Part shown: in pieces, positions 8,601 to 13,834 of the stretch
Numbering within the stretch: the first letter of the stretch is position 1
Layout: each line of letters begins with the position of its first letter
From: Oscillospiraceae bacterium
Lineage (GTDB): Bacteria > Bacillota > Clostridia > Oscillospirales > CAG-272
Direction: 5' to 3'
Assembly: GCA_003343845.1 (NCBI GenBank)
Contig: QAKK01000011.1
Location: 1-21,472, forward strand
Length of the DNA: 21,472 nt
Translations under genes and position numbers: made by a program
The notes under the pieces: generated by a model
Seen by the model: only the letters and a program-made list of their open reading frames with translations
What the model was told of the DNA's origin: nothing
Databases searched by the model: none

Positions 8601-9806
8601 ATGCGCGGGCTCTGTGAAGTTCTTTGCCGTATAATTGCCGACGATCATAATGTCCCCGCCGCCGTCTGCCAGTTGTCTGACTGCATCGGCAAGATTGCCG
8701 AGCGGTTTTTCGCGGCTGCCGTCGCCGTTTGTGCCTGCGGCAACATACAGCGTACCGAAGCGCTCAAGTTCCGTGATGCCTTTCACAGCGCTTGCAAAGT
8801 CTGTCGTGTAGAGCAGCGAATTATAGCGCAGGCGGATCGTTTTGCCGTACGCCAGATTTTGAATCTGTTCGCTCCCATAGGTCACCTGGATGCCGCTTAG
8901 CTGAACGCCGTCCAGCGTCACTTCGGTGCTGCCGAGCATATTGTTGATATACAGCGTGCGCATCGCGCCGCCGTAAAGCCCGACTTTTGCGTCGCCCAGT
9001 GTGCGGCGCGTGGCGTCGCCCGAGGTGAAAATGTCTCCGATGCTGCCGTCATAGATCTGCATATCCAGCCCGCCGGAATAGTGGTTCAGCGCCGAACCAC
9101 CAAAGATGCGGTCGATATGCCCACCGCGAACGGTGATGTGCGCCGTTCCCGTAAAGGTATAGGTGGCAGCACCCTTCCCCATGCCGAAGGCGATCACGCG
9201 GGCGAAATCGCCGTTTTCGATTGTGATATGCGCATCACGGTCTGTCGGCAAGTCCTTGCTGCGCGGCGCATAATAGCCGCCGATGGCATAGAGGTATTTC
9301 GCCGAGCCTTTTGTATTCTCGACGCTGAAGCCATCGCCGAACACAAGCGCATGAAAATTACCCGCAAGATAGATCGGTGCGGCATCGTTTTTCAGCGTAA
9401 CATTTTCAAAGCAGAGGTCGCCGCCGCTCTCGTAGACATACGTTTTCGGAAAGTAGATACACGCCCCGCTGCTTCGATAATCCTGTGTGCCGTCGAGCGA
9501 GGTGACGGTGATCTTCCCCGCATGGGTTGGCTCCACCAGGCGCGGCATGCCGTCAACGACCGCGTCGCGCTCGGTCACGGTATACGTTTCGGTGACGATG
9601 ATTCTGCCGCCGTCGCACACCGCCCCGATCGCCGCTGCAAGGGTGGAAAACGGTCTGGTTGCGCTGCCGTCGCCGGTCTCCGGTGTCCCGGATGCGCCGA
9701 GATAGACCGTCTTTTCGGCAGCGCTCACCGCAAACGTGCAGGCGAGTACGGCGAACAATACGACAAAGATCAACGCGCGCAAAGCGCGTGTATGGTTCCG
9801 ATTCAT
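5682..9806 (-). CDS. Secreted multidomain protein: beta-helix modules, GH43-like propeller, stalk domain
   Basis: 1374 residues with a signal peptide at 1-30 (basic start, hydrophobic core, cleavage after VSA). Residues about 33-860 hold three right-handed beta-helix-like modules, each opening with a GDGS-type motif and a sheet start (near 40, 355 and 585), rich in short Gly/Asn repeats such as GGNFYG. Residues about 880-1240 resemble a GH43-type five-bladed propeller: ADPRIAL with Asp888, NTVDW with Asp1030 and VIEGA with Glu1108 fall in the order of the family's base, modulator and acid. Residues about 1250-1374 form two copper-amine-oxidase-N (stalk) repeats (MLPARFVAESFGA, YLPVRFLAEALGA). 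No LPXTG or SLH domain is seen. The ATG two codons inside the longest frame is chosen because AAGGAG lies six bases upstream. It follows the glycyl radical enzyme gene by 15 bp. A plant-polysaccharide target is inferred. Confidence 0.82.
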   Translation of the reverse strand: MNRNHTRALRALIFVVLFAVLACTFAVSAAEKTVYLGASGTPETGDGSATRPFSTLAAAIGAVCDGGRIIVTETYTVTERDAVVDGMPRLVEPTHAGKITVTSLDGTQDYRSSGACIYFPKTYVYESGGDLCFENVTLKNDAAPIYLAGNFHALVFGDGFSVENTKGSAKYLYAIGGYYAPRSKDLPTDRDAHITIENGDFARVIAFGMGKGAATYTFTGTAHITVRGGHIDRIFGGSALNHYSGGLDMQIYDGSIGDIFTSGDATRRTLGDAKVGLYGGAMRTLYINNMLGSTEVTLDGVQLSGIQVTYGSEQIQNLAYGKTIRLRYNSLLYTTDFASAVKGITELERFGTLYVAAGTNGDGSREKPLGNLADAVRQLADGGGDIMIVGNYTAKNFTEPAHAQPITYRGDRLQIDGDFTTGGAVTFDAVTLAGNGTIACGAHTAVVTAQCASVGALSLTGDDLMVAGGHFASLTGSRLTLTGGTLDAATLAGNAALVQNGGSITSLTLTGKTVSVELLGGSVGKMQVQNITDRFCLTLGGGSLASFMVQNCNCAELVVLPAADAGLAARIAPAFSVTSSRAVAFVRDGGSGNGSSPENAAATPEAAYAMLPEGGTIVLCGPVSVTTSTVLPTSEHAYTLTSVYDGTDYRTSGAELRISGNVGFYTPTTFEKLHIYAEKNSTWLYFNGYTARIGADVTCSLAPNVTVYPSLAGGTRRNDFRLSGADLTVESGSWYQLYGANTAAADFPNLSTSLTVTGGDFYSRVCAMGAGNQTGVGTLTVRGGNFYGGIYGLSSLVTETFDGSIKINLEGGNFYGKIRVATRYETTANGSFDLMISGGNFAHVTDLVGGSLFGGNITSTLHVSDDTLLTRAESGSFTYENPIRKTADPRIALVDGVYYYMFTSGSTLSMYKAANVADLAYSVGELIFDARTASAAMETRTACIWPSELQYFSAEDFGAECAGWYLFFSTFSRELDGLPATATDGQSRRSYVLKCTSDDLQGTWVNPITGEIGVPARFTSDTESFVNTVDWCAGQSTLRFGGKIYALWIEQRGRNTADFRQVMYLSEMQNPWTVTGRVLELVAPEYDWEREGYGYAEAEGKWYPAVIEGATPTVGDNGELHVLYASSGYWTTGYKLGQMTYLGGDLLAKESWKKSPQAVFSKNAEVNGVGGPSIFTSPDGKTRYILYHGYLGKDTSGGRYCFMEPYSVDADGVHIGKDGHPSPLSTVFTVPLNTMPLGAKASGFDNFGTTRVKLKIGRSVGSVNEIETQLDAAPVIRNNRTMLPARFVAESFGAAVSWDGAASTAKFTAKDGTVISIRIGAAQSTVGGKTVALDTPAYIDPASGRTYLPVRFLAEALGAFVVWNGETSTAYLIQ

Positions 9807-9812
9807 GTGCAT

Positions 9813-9818
9813 CTCCTT
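9813..9818 (-). promoter_or_regulatory. Ribosome binding site deciding the secreted-protein start
   Basis: AAGGAG on -, six bases before the ATG at 9806. The alternative ATG at 9812 would directly abut this site and is rejected. Confidence 0.8.
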
Positions 9819-9821
9819 TTT

Positions 9822-12029
9822 TCAGGCGGTTTCAATGCCTGCACTGCGGCGAATGAAATCGTCCTGCACTTCTCTTCTCATGTTGACAAAGTATTCGTTC
9901 CAGCCACAGACACGCACCTGCAGATTCGGATACTTCTCCGGGTGCTCCTGTGCATCGCGCAGCGTATCCAGGCTGAGCACGTTGCCCTGGATGGCAAAGC
10001 CGCCGCCCGTAAAGAAGGTGCGAATCAGCGCCTTCATCGCGGCAAGCCCCGCGTCGCCTTCCACAGCGGACGGGTGCACGATGAAGTCCAGCGGTGCACC
10101 GTCCGTGAAGTTGCAGTTGTCGATCGCGCAAACCGACTGGATAAACGCCGTCACACCGTGCTTTTCCATGCCGTTCGTGGGGCGCATGTTCTTGGACAGT
10201 TCCTCGCGCGCCAGGCGTCCGTCCGCGCTTGCGCCGGTACGCATCCCGTAACCGGAAACCATGTTGACCGAGTCGCAGCCGAGGCGGAATACACCGCCGG
10301 TCGAGGTCGGCTTGCCGACGATCTGCGCGGCACAGAAATCGTAAATGTCATGCGCAAGGGTATCCGCCTCCGCTATGTGGTTGCCGTATTTGACAGGGTC
10401 ATGCAGAATTTCCGCGCGCAGCGTCTCCGCGCCCGCCCAGTTGTTCTCTAGAATTGTACGCAGCTCTGCAAGCGTCACGCGGCGGCGCTCATAGACAAAC
10501 TTTTTGACCGCGAGCAGCGAATCCACCGCCGTGGCAATCGCAAAGCATTTGATCGACTGGTTGCGATAGGTCATACCGCCGTCAAACACGTCCCTGCCGC
10601 TCTCGATGCAGGATGCGATCGTGCCGGAATAAAAAGGCGACGGGTTTGCCGCATAGGCGAACTTCGCCTGTTCATTGACATTGTTGATGACCATCGCGCA
10701 GTGCTCGGCGAGGTACGCATAGTAGGTATCGAGAAATGCATCCCAGATCTTCGGCTCCTCGGTGTGCATGCCGACATACAGATGCGTCAGGAGGTCGCGA
10801 CCGCCCGTGACAGCATACTCGCACGCCTTGGCAAGGTTGATCCAGGACGCGCAGATGCGTGCATCCTCAAGCCCGGGAATAACCGGCTCGTAGCAGCCGG
10901 TCGGAATATAGTCCTTCGCGATCTCCCGCGGAATGCCAAGCCGTTCGTAACCGGTCAGAACCGTTTCGTCATTCAGCAGCACCACCGACGAATTGCCGTC
11001 GCGGATCATCCCGCAGAGCTTGCCGAGCAGTTTGTCGGACATGTTCTTGCTGCAGCGGATATGGATCTTCGGGTTGTGGATGTCCAGCTCCTTGTAGGCA
11101 TCCAGCATCAGCACCGTCAGGCGTGCCGCCGGGCAGTCATCGGAGGTCCATGCCTTGCCGATGCAGATCGGCTGGTCGGCATAGCGTTTCTCCGCCGCGA
11201 CCTTCTGCCAGAAGTAACGGAACATCTCCTTGACCGATTCTTCGGTCTCTCTCCCGCTTTCGAGGTCGGCGACAAAATAGGGCATGTACAACTCGTCGAT
11301 CGCACCATAGCTGCGGCAGCGCTCTCTGCCGAGCTCTTCTACGTTCAGCATGATGTGCGACAGGCAAAGCACCTCATAGAGCGATTTCGGCGGCGCCGCC
11401 AGCAGGTTTGCCAGCGCCGCGGCATAGCGCGTGCAGCCGACGCGCTCCGCCTCGGCAAGCAGACGGCGCATATATGTGAGCATCGCGGTATAACTGATGA
11501 TAACCGAATCATAGAAGACCGACTGTCTCTCGGTCAGCGTCCCCGCAGCCTGCTTCTCGCGCTTTGCATCCCTTGCACGCTGCAGGAGTCCGGGCGCACC
11601 GAGACGAAGCACCTCGCTCCAGTCCACCACCGTATGCCACACATCGGTGTCCGGCACGGCAACGCCGGAAAAACGCAGGACGTTCCGCTCGGAGCGGATG
11701 GCGGGGCAGCCGCGCATCAATGCATTCTCATACCGCTCGCGGCTGTACATTTCCAGTACACTCTGCGTAGCGACCGTTTTATACTCGCCGCCGTGGCGCA
11801 GTTTATCCGGAAACATGGTGTGCGGATTCAGCGAAAGCTGCGCGTTTTCAAGCAGCAGCCGGTAAGCGTGCGCCATCACAAGCGGCGCAGGCATCTTCGG
11901 ATTCGCCGCGGCAAAATCGCGGATCATCCGATCAATCACGTGCGGCTCAAGCCCACTTGCCGTGTTCCAATCCGCTTCTTCATATTCATTTTGAATATAA
12001 GGGCGATCCTTGTAGAACTCAGTATACAT
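9822..12029 (-). CDS. Glycyl radical enzyme, PFL/dehydratase superfamily, unknown substrate
   Basis: 735 residues, a little shorter than most family members (about 780-850). The N-terminal half matches the PFL-like domain, including a run around NPHTMFPDK. The active-site cysteine loop reads PTGCYEPV, with Cys379 and Glu381 two residues on; this C-x-E layout is that of the eliminases (glycerol, propanediol, choline, hydroxyproline enzymes), whereas pyruvate formate-lyase has adjacent cysteines. The glycyl radical loop near the C-terminus reads VRVCGWNEYF, with the putative radical at Gly709; Trp replaces the usual Tyr. The start is the ATG with GGAGGG seven bases upstream. Expression likely starts at the promoter 12083-12111, with the divergent AraC protein as regulator. 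No radical-SAM activase lies in the window. It should act in the cytosol under anoxia; the substrate is unknown. Confidence 0.9.
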   Translation of the reverse strand: MYTEFYKDRPYIQNEYEEADWNTASGLEPHVIDRMIRDFAAANPKMPAPLVMAHAYRLLLENAQLSLNPHTMFPDKLRHGGEYKTVATQSVLEMYSRERYENALMRGCPAIRSERNVLRFSGVAVPDTDVWHTVVDWSEVLRLGAPGLLQRARDAKREKQAAGTLTERQSVFYDSVIISYTAMLTYMRRLLAEAERVGCTRYAAALANLLAAPPKSLYEVLCLSHIMLNVEELGRERCRSYGAIDELYMPYFVADLESGRETEESVKEMFRYFWQKVAAEKRYADQPICIGKAWTSDDCPAARLTVLMLDAYKELDIHNPKIHIRCSKNMSDKLLGKLCGMIRDGNSSVVLLNDETVLTGYERLGIPREIAKDYIPTGCYEPVIPGLEDARICASWINLAKACEYAVTGGRDLLTHLYVGMHTEEPKIWDAFLDTYYAYLAEHCAMVINNVNEQAKFAYAANPSPFYSGTIASCIESGRDVFDGGMTYRNQSIKCFAIATAVDSLLAVKKFVYERRRVTLAELRTILENNWAGAETLRAEILHDPVKYGNHIAEADTLAHDIYDFCAAQIVGKPTSTGGVFRLGCDSVNMVSGYGMRTGASADGRLAREELSKNMRPTNGMEKHGVTAFIQSVCAIDNCNFTDGAPLDFIVHPSAVEGDAGLAAMKALIRTFFTGGGFAIQGNVLSLDTLRDAQEHPEKYPNLQVRVCGWNEYFVNMRREVQDDFIRRSAGIETA

Positions 12030-12036
12030 GATTTTT

Positions 12037-12042
12037 CCCTCC
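12037..12042 (-). promoter_or_regulatory. Ribosome binding site of the glycyl radical enzyme
   Basis: GGAGGG on -, seven bases before the ATG at 12029. It excludes the in-frame ATG at 12053, which lies upstream of this site. Confidence 0.8.
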
Positions 12043-12082
12043 GTGTAAATCACTCGGTAAAGTTTCTTTGTTTTCTGCCTTA

Positions 12083-12111
12083 AGCATATCCCCCTTTTCT
12101 GGGATTGTAAA
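12083..12111 (-). promoter_or_regulatory. Promoter of the glycyl radical enzyme operon
   Basis: On - TTTACA (12111-12106), a 17-base spacer, and TATGCT (12088-12083). The imperfect boxes suit an activator-dependent promoter; its -35 box overlaps the left arm of the inverted repeat at 12109-12131. Confidence 0.65.
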
Positions 12112-12131
12112 TCCGACTTTCGCGCGGATTT
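12109..12131. repeat. Inverted repeat in AraC/GRE control region
   Basis: AAATCCG (12109-12115) and CGGATTT (12125-12131), a perfect 7-bp inverted repeat separated by 9 bases. It touches the -35 box of the leftward promoter and lies about 40 bases upstream of the rightward one, so it is placed like an operator. Confidence 0.5.
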
Positions 12132-12172
12132 ATGTTTTTCGACCTCAGAATTGCAGCTTTTTTCAAAATCCC

Positions 12173-12201
12173 TTGATTTGCTTATAAAATTCTGCTTTAA
12201 T
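12173..12201 (+). promoter_or_regulatory. Promoter of the AraC-family regulator
   Basis: TTGATT (12173-12178), a 17-base spacer, and TTTAAT (12196-12201), close to the ribosome binding site, leaving a very short leader. Confidence 0.65.
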
Positions 12202-12207
12202 AAATGC

Positions 12208-12214
12208 GGGGGGT
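12208..12214 (+). promoter_or_regulatory. G-rich ribosome binding site for a TTG start
   Basis: GGGGGGT, six to seven bases before TTG at 12221. It supports the non-ATG start of the AraC-family gene; ATG and GTG codons nearby are out of frame. Confidence 0.55.
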
Positions 12215-12220
12215 GATGAT

Positions 12221-13036
12221 TTGGAAATTCGTTCTGTGTCCGAAATCTCGCCGATGATCGGCACGTTTCACCGTGCCGTCGGGACCACCATCCGCAAAGG
12301 CTTCATCCCGGCGCGATCGCCGGGGCGGCGCTCGGACGGGTTCGTCTATGTCATCAGCGGCAGAACGCACTATGATTTCGGCGACTATGCCTTTGACGCA
12401 AAGCCCGGAGACATCTTCTTTCTTGCCCGTGACAGCGTCTATTCGATGGATATCCGGGAGGAACCTTACACGGTGCTGTTTGCGAATTTCGACTTTCTGC
12501 TGCCGCCCGACACTGCACTACGCTGTGCACAATATCCCTCGATCGGCGGCAAAAATTCGGAGAAGCTCTTCCGACGCATGCGGGAGGTCTGGTGCCTGCA
12601 GCAGCCCACCGTCAGGGAGGACTGCATGTCTCTTCTGTATGCGGCATATGCCGATTTTCTGAAGTCCGCGCACGGCGCAATGTATCTGCCGTCCGTCAAG
12701 CGAAAGCGCATGGATGCAGCGCTCGGCTATATTGACATGCACATTGCCGACGAATCGCTGAATGTTGCTGAAGTTGCCGCCACCGTCAACCTCAGCGAAT
12801 CGCATTTCCGCAGATCCTTCCGCGATGCATTCGGTATATCCCCGGTCAAATACATCACCATGACCCGTGTCACGCAGGCGCAGGAACGTCTGCGCTACAG
12901 CAACGAGCGGCTCACCGACATAGCGGAGGCACTCGGTTTTTCCAATCTGTATTATTTCAGCGTTGTTTTCAAAAAAGAGGTCGGTGTCTCGCCCAGCGAA
13001 TACCGCAAGCGCTACAGCGCCGACCCGCTGACCTGA
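12221..13036 (+). CDS. AraC-family transcriptional regulator
   Basis: 271 residues. The N-terminal half is a cupin-like ligand-binding domain (GRTHYDFGDY at 47-56, KPGDIFFLAR at 61-70). The C-terminal 100 residues are the two-helix-turn-helix AraC/XylS DNA-binding domain: LNVAEVAATVNLSESHFRRSF (180-200) for the first, and DIAEALGFSNLYYFSVVFKK (233-252) for the second, then GVSPSEYRKRY (255-265). The start is TTG, supported by a G-rich Shine-Dalgarno and by fit of the N-terminus; the next ATG is 11 codons in with no ribosome site. Divergent placement, with 191 bp between it and the glycyl radical enzyme gene, makes it the likely activator of that operon in response to a small, perhaps sugar-like, ligand. 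It is closed by a strong terminator. Confidence 0.93.
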   Translation: MEIRSVSEISPMIGTFHRAVGTTIRKGFIPARSPGRRSDGFVYVISGRTHYDFGDYAFDAKPGDIFFLARDSVYSMDIREEPYTVLFANFDFLLPPDTALRCAQYPSIGGKNSEKLFRRMREVWCLQQPTVREDCMSLLYAAYADFLKSAHGAMYLPSVKRKRMDAALGYIDMHIADESLNVAEVAATVNLSESHFRRSFRDAFGISPVKYITMTRVTQAQERLRYSNERLTDIAEALGFSNLYYFSVVFKKEVGVSPSEYRKRYSADPLT

Positions 13037-13040
13037 CTTC

Positions 13041-13075
13041 AAAAAATAAAAGCGCCTTTCGGCGCTTTTATTTTT
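13041..13075. terminator. Bidirectional terminator between araC-type gene and metalloregulator
   Basis: A stem of about 15 bp (13042-13056 with 13061-13075) including GCGCC/GGCGC, with a TTTC loop and A- and T-rich outer arms. The stop codon of the reverse-strand regulator lies within it. Confidence 0.93.
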
Positions 13076-13493
13076 CATTTAAGCGATCGCAAAACGCCGC
13101 CAGGTTCCGTACAGTGCGGAAATCGAGAAAATGCTCGATTTTCTCGGTTTGGCGCAGCTCATCTGCCGAATGATTGACCGTGCAGAGAAAGCGATGGATG
13201 ACCTCATGCCGGTAGAGCAGATAGCGCCCGGTCTCCTGCCCTTTTTCGGCAAGGCGGATGTAACCGTATCGGGCAAACAGAATATAGCCGGTCTCCGCAA
13301 GATGCGCCGCCATCTTGGAGGCGGAAGACGGACGCACATGCAGCTCGGCTGCCAGCGTGCTGACGCGGACGATGCTGCTTTTTGCCGACAGGCGGCAGAT
13401 CATCTCCAGATAATCCTGCATGGCGGGCGTCAGTTCGTCGCTTTCGATCAGCTGGTAGCCCTTCAGCGTATAGAATCCGTTTGCTCCGCTCAT
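13068..13493 (-). CDS. DtxR/MntR-family metal-dependent regulator
   Basis: 141 residues. The winged helix occupies about 20-85 (LTPAMQDYLEMI, then VSTLAAELHVRPSSASKMAAHL, then RYGYIRLAEKG). A dimerisation and metal-binding part follows to the end (RHEVIHRFL, TEKIEHFLD); there is no SH3-like third domain. Aligned by eye, the candidate ligands are Asp27, Glu30, His96, Glu117, Glu120 and His121. This is the MntR-type set: Glu stands where DtxR has Cys, and Asp where DtxR has Met. Even so, it is divergent from feoAB, so it probably represses ferrous iron uptake when Fe(II) or Mn(II) is plentiful. GAGGAG lies eight bases before the ATG; an in-frame GTG one codon earlier is possible. The inverted repeat at 13541-13557 is the best operator candidate. 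Confidence 0.88.
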   Translation of the reverse strand: MSGANGFYTLKGYQLIESDELTPAMQDYLEMICRLSAKSSIVRVSTLAAELHVRPSSASKMAAHLAETGYILFARYGYIRLAEKGQETGRYLLYRHEVIHRFLCTVNHSADELRQTEKIEHFLDFRTVRNLAAFCDRLNEK

Positions 13494-13540
13494 CACAACA
13501 TCTCCTCACCGTTTTCGCGCCATCGCAATACAATGGGAAT

Positions 13541-13557
13541 AGGAAAGAATGTTTCCT
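13541..13557. repeat. Inverted repeat, candidate metalloregulator operator
   Basis: AGGAAA (13541-13546) and TTTCCT (13552-13557), perfect arms with a 5-base centre. It sits midway between the divergent regulator and feoAB genes. A weak -10-like TACACT follows at 13558-13563, so the repeat would fill the spacer of a feoAB promoter; the promoter itself is not convincing. Confidence 0.5.
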
Positions 13558-13591
13558 TACACTAAACCAGTATTACGAGGTCACAAAAAAT

Positions 13592-13834
13592 ATGTATTGT
13601 CTGAATGATATCGCGCCCGGTGAACGTGCGCGCGTTGTTTCGCAAAGCACCTGCGGTGCGCTGCGCCGCAGGCTGCTCGACATGGGACTGATCGCGGGAA
13701 CCGAGGTGGAATGCGTCGGCAAAAGCCCTGCCGGCGATCCGCGCGCCTATCTGATCCGCGGCGCGGTCATTGCGCTGCGGGACGAGGACTGCCGCCGGAT
13801 CTGTGTCGAGCGCGGAGGCACGGTATGGGGCTGA
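13592..13834 (+). CDS. feoA: Ferrous iron transport protein A
   Basis: An 80-residue single-domain FeoA, a small SH3-like cytosolic protein that supports FeoB-dependent Fe(II) uptake. Family features include MYCLNDIAPGERARVV at the start, RRRLLDMGLIAGTEVECV (26-43) and the closing IRGAVIALRDEDCRRICV (55-72). The CGALRRRLLDMG segment is the standard FeoA core. A CGAGG site lies 11 bases before ATG, a rather long spacing; no better in-frame start exists. Its last 10 bases overlap the start of feoB, so the two are translationally coupled. It is transcribed away from the MntR-like regulator across a short control region with an inverted repeat. Confidence 0.94.
   Translation: MYCLNDIAPGERARVVSQSTCGALRRRLLDMGLIAGTEVECVGKSPAGDPRAYLIRGAVIALRDEDCRRICVERGGTVWG

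Noticed and set aside
9081..10451. Long open frame on + opposite the secreted-protein and GRE genes
   Set aside because: It crosses two convincing reverse-strand genes, has no family motif or ribosome binding site, and its composition is that of a GC-rich antisense frame.
10701..12083. 460-codon open frame on + opposite the glycyl radical enzyme
   Set aside because: It is antisense to conserved GRE motifs and ends in the GRE promoter; the protein has no recognisable domain.
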